Shown here: piece after piece, positions 53,403 through 64,000 of the stretch | How positions within the stretch are numbered: position 1 is the first letter of the stretch | Layout of the letters: every line of letters begins with the position of its first letter | Origin: Rhabdophis nuchalis | Lineage: Eukaryota; Chordata; Lepidosauria; Squamata; Natricidae | NCBI GenBank assembly: GCA_039707465.1 | Contig: CM077653.1 | Coordinates: 131,501 to 195,500, forward strand | Direction: 5' to 3' | Length of the DNA: 64,000 nt | The notes under the pieces: generated by a model | Database searches by the model: none | Seen by the model: only the letters and a program-made list of their open reading frames with translations | Told to the model about the DNA's origin: nothing | Made by a program: the position numbers and the translations under genes

Positions 53403-53733
53403 GTCCAGGACTCCACCCTTCCAGCTACTGCTCTTTTTCATCCAGAAACCTTGGAGGAATCACAGCTGGAGGTCCCCTGGGCAGCTCATATTAGAAGCTA
53501 GGGAGGAAGCTGAAAGCTCTGCATTATAGCAGAGTTTCTAGCAGAAAACAGGGAATGCTTCTTTAAAACATGACTGTTTTAAAGCTAAAATTTTCAGAGG
53601 ATGTTCTTATTTATTTGTTTGTCAGATCTTGGCACCACTCATCTTACTTTATTTTTTTTAATCACAATACATAATTAAATTTTGGAATTTGCTATCATGA
53701 GGACCAGTCCTTGGATCAGTGGGTATCGGCCTA

Positions 53734-53834
53734 GAGTGGCGTTTCTCAACCCCAGCAGCTTTCAACTCCTGGCTGGGGAATTCCTGGTGCAGAAGTCCAT
53801 CCGTCTTAAAATTACCCGGGTTGAGGAAAACTGG
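53734..53834. mobile_element. hAT-like foldback miniature element
   Basis: Ends GAGTGGCGTTTCTCAACCCC and GGGTTGAGGAAAACTGGCCT are inverted. The interior CAACTCCTGGCTGGGGAATT, then CCTGG, is the common squamate 'cagtgtttctcaacc' type, related to the remnant at 29.98 kb. Confidence 0.65.
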
Positions 53835-54066
53835 CCTACGTGATTTGCCTGGGGGCTGCAGAGCTTCCTGGGAGCGCTGGTTGATGGACTCCATGGACCA
53901 GATGTCCAATCCAGGAAGTGTGACTTCTGTTCCAATCTTCATCTCGGCCTCCAAATGTTTCCCAGCAAGTATGAACAGCTCAGCTGCAACAGAACATTTG
54001 GGGGACCCTTTACAGTAATCCTTGAAGACCCCCAGAAGTGACCAGACCTTCATCAACATCTTATTA

Positions 54067-54507
54067 CAAGTAGTCCTCGCTTAAAAACCCTGGTGGGACC
54101 AGAAACTCTTAACGCTAAGCAAAGAGGTGGCTATGTGGGAAATCAATGGCCGGGAGAGTCCTTTCTGACATAGAAAAGGCAAGATTAGCCAGTTTCATGC
54201 CTTCTGCTTTTGTTTGCCTCCTACCCTGCTCCCCCACCCCCCCTTTGGAGTGCTGGAACGCCCAATTATTCTCTAGTACACATCAAAAGTCATGCAATGT
54301 GCTAGCAGCCCATTCCTCTCTTGCAGACCCTTCCTCGGCCTGTTCCGCAAGGGGAGAGAAACACAGTTTGGGTACTGAATGTAACACAAATCATGAGACT
54401 GAGGGATGCTGTGAAGGTCATAAATGGTTGTACATTGGGCATAAATTTGGTTTTTCAGCACCACTGTCCAGTTGCTAAGTGTGTGGTCTATAAACAAGGA
54501 CTACCTG
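54067..54507. mobile_element. Tigger/pogo-like non-autonomous DNA element
   Basis: Left end CAAGTAGTCCTCGCTTAAAA and right end TAAACAAGGACTACCTG are inverted repeats, flanked by TTA at left and TAA at right. About 441 bp; interior shares cagttgctaagtg-type motifs with the other copies. Confidence 0.75.
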
Positions 54508-56353
54508 TAATAAATAAGGAGGTTTTGATTACACAAACAACATCAAAACAGTGTTCTGTGTCGCCTCCTTATTGAACACCAAGCCAACCTTCACAGTTTT
54601 TGCTGGAAAAAGTATGCAAAGCCCTAAAATAATCCACACTCTGTTATGGGGGTAAGTTGGGTTAGTGATTCTGCTCAATGACAGTCAGGTGTGAGTCTGA
54701 GGGCTTCTCCTCTATAAAAACCCCTGATTGCCACCATCAGAGTCTGTTCCTCAGGACACAGATGCAGATCCCAGGGAAGGGCCTGGCAATGCCCAAGAGT
54801 CTAGAAAGGGCAACATGGAAAATCCTAAAGACTTTGGCATTTTATCAATTCATGGTCAGGAAAACAGAGCTCAAATTAAGAAAACGCAATGCCAGGAATA
54901 GTAAAAAAATAAAAGAAAATCACTTAAGAGCAAAGCATACAGTAACCCAGAGGCTGCAAAGAACCCAACGGCAATAGCAAAGCATTCTCCATTCACCCTG
55001 GCCAGGCGTTCACCATCCAGGAAAGGAGAGCCGTGTGTCCAGGAGGAGGCCAAGGAGGAAGCTATGCTCTCCAGAAAACACCCATCTCCAATTGAAGACT
55101 ACAATGCTCTGTGGACAAACAAGATGGAGGGGGAACTTTTTTATATTAGGGGAAAATGAAACAATGCAATCCATCATCCCAACAGGAACTGCCACAACGG
55201 GGTCTCTTTGCAGTCTCTTGTCCCAATCCTAAAGAGTTATTTATCAGTTTTTAGCACCACACCTAGATGAGGAGTTGCAAGCCAAGTAGCCCAGCCCACC
55301 CTGAGTTAAGAATCAGGCAGAAGGAAGCCTGGAAGGAGGATGGGGTCTCTACCTCACCCCAGAGTCCCTGCTGTGGACCTTGCCCCCCTGCCCAGAAGGA
55401 TGTTGGAGCAGCTGCAGAAACGCCAGTGCTGCACCATCATTGCGCTGCTCAGGTGACCCCCTTTTCCCTGACCTCCAGCCTTAGGCCAAAGGTGAGTGCA
55501 GCCTGGAGATCTGGCAATCCCAAGCAGACTCCAGAACCTCACAGAAGCTGCAGGTTGCCCTAAATGGCCTCTTCTTTCCAGCGAGCCCTCTAGAACCCCA
55601 CACACAGCGTTATGCCTTTAGCCTCCTAAATGAAACGTCAAGACGGGTTCTCCTTCGCATACCAGAATTAATCATTAAGAAATCATTCCTCAGCTGTATT
55701 ACGTGTTCCTTCTTCTTCATCTGTCCTCTAGAATAGGCAGGTACAAAACATCTGTTTGCTACCTTGCCTGCTAAGAAAATTGACAATTCACCTCAACAAC
55801 AGGGCTGCAAATTATCTGTCAGGTCCCAAAGGATAAATGCCTTTTCTAAGCGCAGAGGCCCTGCTGAGCTGCCTCCAGCCTCCCAAGCAACCCCAGTGGT
55901 CAGGAGGTAGGGCTGAGACCTCTAGCGTGGTCTAGGTAACTTATTCACCCTTAGGAGGAATGGGAGGCACACGCACCAGCATGGCAGAGAAGATGCTTCT
56001 GACTGAAGGCAAATATAGCAGTCCTGGGATAATGTTGCAGGATCCAATTCAAGCCAGTGACTGAGAACAAAGGTTTAGCCTTCCAAGCTTTTGGGCTCGT
56101 GCTGGAACCATCCTCAGGGAACTCAGAAAAACCACACAAAACCAGGCAGCATGGAGGAATAAATCTTTAGTCCTGGTGACCAACTCAGATTGGATCCTAC
56201 CGAAGGAGCCAAAACCAACCGAGAGAAGCATTTTCAGGGTCTTGGAGCTACGTAGGTCTCTGTGGGCCTTTCAGGGCAGGAGACAGGAGACTCCATTGCA
56301 GGAGTCTTAGCAAGACGGAGAAAAAAGCTTCCTTCTCAAGTAGCAGCTGCTTG
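54508..56353. other. Putative FXYD6 intron 1, no feature recognised
   Basis: No repeat or exon recognised with confidence. Small open frames lack family signatures. Confidence 0.4.
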
Positions 56354-56359
56354 GCCTCC

Positions 56360-56580
56360 TGTTGCGTTATGACACTGCGTCACGTGCTAAGCATGATTTG
56401 TGTGTATGTTTACATGACGTTGCATGCTTAACTCTGCCTTCTGATAAAGTTAATAAAAGGGCTTGCAGGCTTTTGTCTGCGCGCCGTTCCACCCCACTCG
56501 AAGAAGAATTTGGTGTCGTTTTTCTTCCCCCTCATCCGTGGGCCTGCCCGCCTGATAACTGCCAGAATGTTATCACAACA
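56360..56580 (+). mobile_element. Solo LTR of an endogenous retrovirus-like element, 221 bp, 6-bp TSD
   Basis: Begins TGTTGCGTTATGAC and ends TGTTATCACAACA, with the short inverted ends TGTTG...CAACA. Flanks GCCTCC at 56,354-56,359 and 56,581-56,586 are an exact 6-bp duplication. It contains TTAATAAAAGGGC near 56,450, which can serve as TATA or polyadenylation signal, followed by an R/U5-like pyrimidine-rich end. Six-bp duplication and small size suggest a class II (beta-like) retrovirus LTR; no internal viral genes are present. Confidence 0.85.
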
Positions 56581-56901
56581 GCCTCCATCCTACCCCACCC
56601 AAGGCCAGAAGGAAGAACAAGAGCGAGCTGTTTTTTTCTCACGGCCATATAGTCCACTTTTTTAGCCATGCCTGCCCCCATTGAGAGCCATTCTGGTCTA
56701 ATTCTAATTAATTGATTTCCCCTCCCATGTTGTAACAGTCAGCAAAACACCTTACATACTGATCATTCAGGCACCAAAATCCTGATCAGCAGTTTCTGTC
56801 CCCATTTTAACTGATTGACACCGTGGATAGTGAGGCCACAAGGAAAGGCCCGATCCAGATAACTTTCTCCCCCCAGAGCGCAAAGTGATCATGGCTTAAA
56901 A

Positions 56902-57204
56902 CAGTGATGGTTAACCTTTTCGGCACCAAGCACTGAAACAGGAACGTGTGTGCATGTGTGCATGTGCTAGTACAGCACCGAACCCCGGAAGAGGGCAGCT
57001 GGCCAGCTGCACTTCCTGGTTCCGTTGTGCGCAGGCGCAGGTAGCCAGCTGCTCTCTTCTGGGTTCAGTCGCGCACAAAGACCAGCTGGCTGGTGCACAT
57101 GCGTGTGACAGAACCTGGAAGTGCAGCTGGCAACAGTACGTGTGCCCACAGAGAGAGTTCTGTGTGCCACCTCTGGCATGTGTGCCATAGGTTTGCCATC
57201 AGGG
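56902..57204. mobile_element. hAT-like non-autonomous element, 303 bp
   Basis: Left end CAGTGATGGTTAACCTTTT and right end (reverse complement) CCCTGATGGCAAACCTAT are hAT-type inverted repeats. Flanks GCTTAAAA (56,894-56,901) and GCCTAGAA (57,205-57,212) agree at 6 of 8 positions, an aged 8-bp duplication. Interior is GC-rich with TGCGCAGGCGCAG motifs. Confidence 0.8.
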
Positions 57205-58179
57205 GCCTAGAATAAATTTTCACCTTCAGAAGCAACCAAGGGCCACCAGCTGAAGACCAAAGGAAAACTCCATGTATTGCTTTGTTAAACTTGGTTGGCT
57301 TAAGGAAGCCAGTGGACTGGGATCTTCGAACATATTGAACCACAGGAGCTGAAGAAGCTAGAATCAGTCATGCTCTGGGAACCTGGCACAGCACTGTAAC
57401 CCAGATGGATGCAGCTGACTCCCTCTGGATAGGGACCATCCCTGGGCCAAAAAGCAGAGTCAGGCAGAGAAATGCCTGTTTGCGAAACAGGGGCAGATCC
57501 AGAAAGGTGGCTTCCCAGCCTGTCCCTGACCAGACAGCCCTCTTAAGCCAGTGCACAACACCACCACAAGGCAGAATAAAAATCTGTCCTGCAGATGGCA
57601 TTAACGCATGCAGCTATTCCAAAACCAGGAGATTGATCAACTGGTGGAGGCAGAGGCACCCTTTCCCCCAAAAGAGCCGCCCTCCCAAGAGTGGGGCCTG
57701 TTCATTTGTCTGGCAGGCAGTGCTGCAGAGATCAACAGCTAGAAAGAGACCACTTCCTTGCACTGGAGCTTCATGAAGGGACGGCACTGCCAGGTTCTGA
57801 CCACAAGCCTCCCCTCCCCTTCCTTTGGCCAAGAGGGGTTTGAATCACACTGAGCTTTCAAGAATTGTGGCAGCTTGCAGGCTGTGGGTCCCTTGGGCAC
57901 AGGTAAAGAGTGCCATTAACGTCTGAAGCAAGTGCAACTCTCACCCCTAAGCGCCTCTCTAGGCCTTCTTCTAGCCCAGGCGGGAGTGTGGGGGAAGCCG
58001 TTCCCCTGGGTGGAGACCAAAGGAGTCTCGAGAGGAAGCCAGAATATCACCCACTCACTCTCTTAAGGATGCCAACTGACCTTCAGGCTGTAATCTTGCA
58101 ATAACAACCCCACCCCGTAGATGTTTGCAAGCCCACTTGCATAGGCGGAGTTCAGGGCCGGCCAGACCTTGATAGCTTC
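57205..58179. other. Putative FXYD6 intron 1 or upstream flank, no feature recognised
   Basis: Ordinary sequence without recognisable exon or repeat. Confidence 0.4.
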
Positions 58180-59740
58180 TACCCCACCCTGCAGGCGCCC
58201 TCGACCTGCCCTTCATTCGCTTTCATTTCGGAGCCCGACGAAACAACCCGCCCGTTTCTAATTAGGCATCCAAGCCAAACCGCGCCAGCTGCTTCCCAGC
58301 TGTTTGGAGGGGGAGCGGGGAGGAGAACGGGGGTTTTGTTCAAAATAGAGAAAAGAGAAGGAGACCTAAAAGCCCGCCACACCCCAGAATGGGCACCTTT
58401 GCGCCTGCGCAACGCTGGGAGCTGTTTTATGCGTGAAGGCGGCGGCGGCGGCGGCTCGGACCCGCCACTCCATGGCCGGCCCGCCCCCAATCGCAAGGCC
58501 GGTAAACAAAGCGCGTCCCGCCCGCCATACAGCCCGCCGCCCCTCGCAGTCCTTTGGGCCGAAAGCAGGCGAGCCGCCTCCGGGAGTCCTGGCTCGGGGG
58601 CCGAGAGCAGGCGCCTCCCCAGGGTCGAACCGTGCGATTCCGAGGGGCGGGCGGGAGTCCGTCCCGGCTTTCGCGGGGAAGAGCGCGCGGTTCCCCGCTG
58701 AGCACGTCGCTGCAGGCGGGAAGGGAGGGGCAGCCCGGCGAGGCGTCCTCGCGCTCCACGGCGGGAGAGGAGCGGTAACCAGGCAACCCAGCGGCGGGAG
58801 CGCCGTGCCAGCCCGCGGTTGACCCGACAACCGGAAAGCCAATTGCGAGCCTGGGCGGGAGGCCGCGCCAGACAGACCCACGCGCGCCACCTCCCCGATG
58901 GCCGCTGGACGGGCGGCTGAAGAGGAGGGCGGTGGCCGCCGTCAGCAAGCCAGAAGGGCGGGGTGCGGAACAACAGTGTCCATCGTGCCCCCCCCCCCGA
59001 AAAAGCCGCCTGATCGGCCGGTGCACCGCCCCTCGCCGCCCGGCTGTGCTCAACAAGCGGACCGACGGCAGTCTGCCCGTGCCCAGAAGCCGCTTCCCAG
59101 TGGAGCCGCGAGTGTTCTTGTCCCCGGCCCCCCTCCTCTTGCAGAGCGGTTCTCCGGAGTCCCAAGCGCCGGCAGCTGAAGCCGCCTGCTGCGCCCTCGG
59201 AAGAAAGGCGCTCGGATGCGGGAAACGGGGGGGCCCCGCCGCCCAGAGGGCCGAGCGCCCGCGTCCCAGGGCCGCCACGGACACCCGGCCACGGAGCCCT
59301 CGACCAGTCGAGCGTAGGAAAGGGCGAGGCCGTCGGTGCCGGCCGCTCTGGCCGGCCCTACCTTCTCCTCGGGAGGCTTCCCGGGCAGACGGCGTCCGCA
59401 GAGGGAAAGGCTGGGCGTCCTGCCTCCCGACTGTGGTTCGGCTCAAGCCCGCGTCCCCTCGCAGCTGACGAGGGCTGGGCGTGCCAGGGGCTCGGGCATG
59501 GCCGCTCTCGGCTGGGAGCAAGGCAGGCGCTAGGCGAAAGCAAAGACCCGAGAGCGCGCACGGAGGAAAGGCGGGCGGCTGCTGGCTGCGTTCGACGTGC
59601 CCGGGCGGGGTCGGGGGTCTCTCCCCTCCCTCAGCATGTGATGTCAGCACGGGCGGTCGCCCCGGGAGCCCCCTCGCCCAGACCTGAGCCAAGGCTCCCG
59701 ACCAAGGCCTGGTGCCCCAAGTGGAGGAAAGGAACGGGGG
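58180..59740 (-). promoter_or_regulatory. CpG island, probable FXYD6 promoter and first exon
   Basis: Strongly CpG-rich block between FXYD6 and TMPRSS13. FXYD6 needs an upstream untranslated exon, because an acceptor precedes its start codon by seven bases, and no other island lies between 49 kb and TMPRSS13. A minus-strand donor, GAGGAGAAG|gtaggg at 59,361-59,360, is one possible end of that exon. The 441- and 328-codon frames across the island are stop-free by composition only. Confidence 0.65.
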
Positions 59741-62157
59741 ACGACAGGGCATAGCCTTCCCTGCCTGCTCTTCACTGGGAACTGTTAGGATGCGCGGGAC
59801 TGAGGCCTTCCCTGCAGCGGGGAGGGGGCATCAGCAAGGGAGGCAGATTTATACCTAAAGTTGGATTTTTGAGTCCACCTGCGGCCAACTGTGCTAAATG
59901 ACAGCGGAGAGGCCTGAGCTAGGCCCCCTTGCAGGCGCCAGCGCCTGGGCTGGGAAGTTCGTCTTCTCTGGGTTGGAATCTCCAGGAGCCAAAAAAAGGG
60001 CGTCCTTTTTGATGGGCAAACAGAAATCTGGCCTTGGCCCTGTCCACAGCATCCCCCATCCTGTGGGTACAACACTGCCCATATCTCCCCAGGCAGCCCT
60101 GTCTGTAGAGGTGGGAGGGCAGCATTTCCTTCATTAAAGAGTTTCATGCTTTGTCACCTCCTGGTTTGTGGAGATGATTAAACGTGTGTTTTCGGGAACA
60201 AGCCAGCGTTTCTCTCCTGCCTTTGCCCTTCCTTCACAAGCCTTGCTTCCCGGAGCTCCGTTCTGACCCCTACCGTACCCCTATTCCTGAGCCAAACTCC
60301 CCAGAGAAGAGGGCGGTAATATTCCACTGCTCACTGGACAAGAAGAGAGACTATCTTGAAGCCATTTCTGGAGGCTCTGCCTTTGCCTGTCAGGCCCCAA
60401 AAGCAAGCGGGAGGGTGAGCTGGGGTGCTGCTTGACTGCCTGGCTCCCTCTGTCTTTCAATCCTTTCTTCCCACGCCCCTAAAGCTTGAGGTTGCTGTGC
60501 CTGGTGCGGCTCAGTTGTGGTTCTCCTATCCTCCTGGGCCTCCCTGGTGGGCTTGGAAGCGTAAGTGGGTGGCCAGAGAGGCAGGCAAGAAAAGCCCAGG
60601 CAGGGCCGCCCCCTCCCCACTCCTGCCGTGCCTTGACCACTGAGCCTCTTTTTCTTACCAAAGGGGCTGCTTATGAGATGCATTAGGTTGGCCACAGGTG
60701 GGGAAAGGTCTCGCGCGCTCTAAAGTCCCCCACTTCAGTGTGATTTCAGAAGAAGTCATTGCCTGCCTCTCATGATCTGGTCAAAGGAGGGAATGGGGAG
60801 GCCTGACTTGACACAGATTGGGGGCCAGAGGTTCCTTTGGGCCGCTTCTGCCTCCTCTGCTTTTCCTCATGTCTTGGGACCTTTAATCTAGCGCACGCAC
60901 ACGCACCAACACAAACTGGCTTTCAGGCTGGCTCCATTTGCAACACAAGCCAATGTGCAAGGTAATCCCAGAAGTGCTGATAGTGGAGCTCAGGAAGACC
61001 CTCTCTGGCTTAGCTGTCGGGGGCCACTGCCCAGCCATCGCAGAATGACAGAGAGAGAGAGAGAAGATGACAGAGAGGAGGCAGCAAGGGATGGCTGCCA
61101 CCCTGATTCAGAGAAGCAGATGGGGGCAAGGAATCTGGAAAATGAGCAGACCCAAACGGACACTTCTATTTTCAGGAAAAGACAAAGGGAAGAAACTCTG
61201 TGCTTGGAGAATGGAAAGTCAGGGGGGGGGGGGTTGTGTTTCACATCTGCGTGTTCCTTGTGCAGTTCCTCCTCTTCTCCAGGGGAGGGGTCGCGGTGGG
61301 CTGCCAAAACAAAGGCACAGAAGCACTGAAGGGGGTGAGGCAGCAGAGGGCTGTCCTAGCGAGTCCAGTTTCCAGGGGCCTGTGTTGCTGCCAGCCAGAC
61401 CCTGCCCTAGGAAGGGTGGCAGCTGACCCTGTTCTGCCTGCTGAGGGTGCCACAGTCGGAGCTCTGGGGTGCCCATGTGTGATCAGTTCTCTGAAGGGCA
61501 CTCCCACAGAGCAAGATCATTGCAGCCTGTCTCGCCAAGCACTTGGCTCCAGCCTCACCACCAGCTGCATCCTTCAAACCGTCCCCAACTGGTTCCAAGA
61601 GCAGCTTGGGGGACCCAGAGAGCATTGGGAGGAGCCCAAGTGTCCCCATGACCCAAGAGCCAGAAGATGCAGTCGCCCCACCTTCACAATCTTCTTCCTC
61701 TTCCACAGAAAGGGATGCGGTTGTCTTCTTCTAGGGAGTCTGATTCTGCAAGGCAAGGCAGAAAAAAAGGGGGGATTCCTGAACAAGCCTAGAAACGGCC
61801 TCCTGGGGGAAAACCCATCCTGGGAGCAGAGTAGCCAGCAAGCCTCTGTTCAGCCAGTGCCAGCTGAGGGGCAAAGGGGCAAAGCAAAATCCCAAGCTAA
61901 TGGTAACCGTGCATAGACAGTATTGCGGTCTCAGGACTGCCATTTAAATCTGCAGCGACCCCTTGTCACCGCCTGAGTAACTCACCTCTCCCAGTCCTTG
62001 GGAGGCCAGCCTGCCTTGGCTGTGCCCCAAGCGAACGCCAGGCGGCTGATAGGCTGCTGCCTTCTCCCTACGTCCCCCTTTTCTGAGAGACAGGAAGATG
62101 CCACCCCCACATCCCACAGGGGAAGTTCCCACTCCTGGCCGTTTCTCTCCCTGATAG
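59741..62157. other. Intergenic between FXYD6 and TMPRSS13
   Basis: No gene recognised; G-run at about 61,221-61,230. Some of the right part may be TMPRSS13 3' UTR if its terminal exon is at 62.16 kb. Confidence 0.45.
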
Positions 62158-62181
62158 CTAGGCTCCGTGCTTGGGTGTCCC
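62158..62181 (-). CDS. Possible TMPRSS13 terminal coding exon
   Basis: If the exon at 62,449 is spliced at its gtgaga donor (phase 0), the acceptor cttacctcaccttttccag at 62,182 is the best one nearby and gives GTPKHGA and TAG. TMPRSS13 C-termini vary between isoforms in mammals, so a short unrelated tail is plausible. Support is splice-site quality only. Confidence 0.25.
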   Translation of the reverse strand, partial: GTPKHGA

Positions 62182-62277
62182 CTGGAAAAGGTGAGGTAAG
62201 TCTCAAGAGCTTCTCCCAGAGAGCAGCTTGCAGGATGGCAAGTACAGACAGGCCTAAACCAAATCCTTGCCACATCA

Positions 62278-62601
<324 letters not shown>

Positions 62602-63878
62602 CTAGGCAAAGAGAGATGGGCATTAGGGAGCTGGGGGTCACAATCCCCGACTGGCATTCCGGCGTTTGGTAATTTGTACCACGGATAAGCCCAGAATTGG
62701 GGTTTTGTAGAAAAAGGGCCTAGTGGAGGGCGCTTCTGTGTCCTGCAAGGGGAATGGCTTCCATCTTTTATGACGTTTGTTGCTGTTCCATCAACAGCGT
62801 TCGCTGGTGGTCCATCTAACTTTCCTGTGCCAAAAATCTGGTTTTCTCCTGAAAAAAATGCCAAATATCTGTCTAGGTGAGGAAGCCCTTCTGGCAGGGA
62901 GTTTGAGGGTCTGTCACAGTACAACATGCAGCCTCCGTCACCTTTGCAGGTGGCACCTTTGATTGGCCCATTTCTTTTTTAGCATGGATATTTCCATCAG
63001 CTTTTCTGTCTGTAATTAGTGAAACATCATTTAAATGAAATCTGTAGTTGCATAACACAATACTACTAACTCTTCAGAAATTATTTTCTGAAACAATATT
63101 GTATTCAGTGGGGATGATGGAAAAGTAGGGTTTTTTTCATTGTTTCAATTTAAGATTAGTACCTTAAACTACAGTAATATTTTAGATGCTATTCTGTCAC
63201 ATTCGTATAATATTTTTAAAATCACAGCATTAAAATCATTTAAAAGCTAATGTTAAATGAGTAAGATGTGGCACATTCAAATACTTTAAAAGTGATTCTG
63301 AATTGGAAAGAACCATCCCACTGGGAGGAGGGAGCAGGAGTGCTGGCTCTCCTGAGTTCGAACGTTCACTGCAAGCATGCAAGATGCCAGGGACAATGGC
63401 CCGAAAGGGGGGGGGTGTCGTTCTTGGGGTGCCTCAGGAATGAACCCCTCTGATTTTGCGAACTACTTGAGCTCTGCTTAGGAGGCTGCTTGCCCCTTGG
63501 GAGTTAGGCTCAGAGTCAGGGAGCGAGTGGGCCGAAGCCCACAGCCATGCCTCCAGGTAAAAAGGACCAGTTGGAACTGCTTCCTCACGGGAGGAGGAAG
63601 CAGCTCCAGCTGGGAGCACTGAATTGAGAAGCATGTCCTCCAGGCGAGTCTCTTGCTTCCTGACCTCCTGTGTCCTGAGGCCGCCCCTTCTGGCTCTGGC
63701 TTAATTCTTGTCCGGGGATTGGACTTTGGGCTTGGGTTCTGGATCTGCTTTCAAGGAACTCACATGGAGCCACAGACTGGATGAGCAGCTTCCTTTTCCT
63801 TGAGGACTTTTGCTACTGTCTTTCTCATAACCTTCCCTTATCTCTGTCTCAGTTGGTGTGAGAAAATTTACAAGTTCC
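62602..63878. other. TMPRSS13 intron, no exon recognised
   Basis: The preceding TMPRSS13 exon was not found up to the window edge. The block 62,970-63,290 is AT-rich with a small palindrome (TCAGAAATTATTTTCTGA, about 63,074) and no recognisable repeat. Confidence 0.5.

Positions 63879-64000
<122 letters not shown>

Noticed and set aside
58427..59752. 441-codon open frame on the minus strand, and a 328-codon frame at 58,179-59,165
   Set aside because: Both lie in a CpG island where stop codons are rare. Composition is Arg/Pro/Gly/Ala-rich with no domain and the frames overlap each other.

Overview
The window is vertebrate nuclear DNA, almost certainly from a squamate reptile and probably a snake. 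The basis is split coding exons with GT/AG introns, CpG islands, very abundant CR1/L3-type LINE copies whose 3' ends run into microsatellites, and tRNA-derived SINEs of the type common in lizards and snakes. No bacterial, CRISPR or phage-like content is present. The species call is inference.

All host genes lie on the minus strand. Their order, DSCAML1 - FXYD2 - FXYD6 - TMPRSS13, matches my knowledge of human chromosome 11q23.3, so the block is conserved synteny. Positions 1-28,600 hold the 5' end of DSCAML1: signal-peptide exon at 28.5 kb, first immunoglobulin-domain exon at 18.9-19.2 kb, start of the second Ig domain at 14.5 kb, and the first part of intron 3. A CpG island (28.1-29.7 kb) marks its promoter. 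Positions 29.7-41.4 kb are intergenic and packed with transposable elements, including a LINE copy with an uninterrupted reverse-transcriptase reading frame. FXYD2 occupies 41.97-43.07 kb (possibly to 43.85 kb), almost entirely inside a second CpG island. FXYD6 has its full coding sequence in six exons at 47.5-49.05 kb; its untranslated first exon is probably in a third CpG island at 58.2-59.7 kb, which would make 49-58 kb its first intron. TMPRSS13 enters from the right, with the exon carrying the catalytic serine at 62.45-62.60 kb.

The proteins are not a pathway in the bacterial sense. DSCAML1 is a homophilic neuronal adhesion receptor. FXYD2 and FXYD6 are small single-pass regulators of Na+/K+-ATPase and look like a tandem duplicate pair (39-, 75- and 37-nt exons identical in length and phase). 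TMPRSS13 is a membrane-anchored serine protease.

The remainder is mobile DNA: about ten L3-type LINE fragments of several subfamilies and one CR1 tail, two solo LTRs with target-site duplications, five short elements with Tigger/pogo-like ends, at least four hAT-like miniature elements, and four or five SINE copies. The most interesting signals are (1) the pairing of LINE subfamily with microsatellite tail type, (2) two closely related LINE copies sharing the same internal 5' breakpoint, and (3) an FXYD2 with a departure from the usual PFxYD motif. I found no convincing new multi-gene system. Coordinates of repeat edges and CpG islands are by eye; exon edges were set by reading splice sites and phases.
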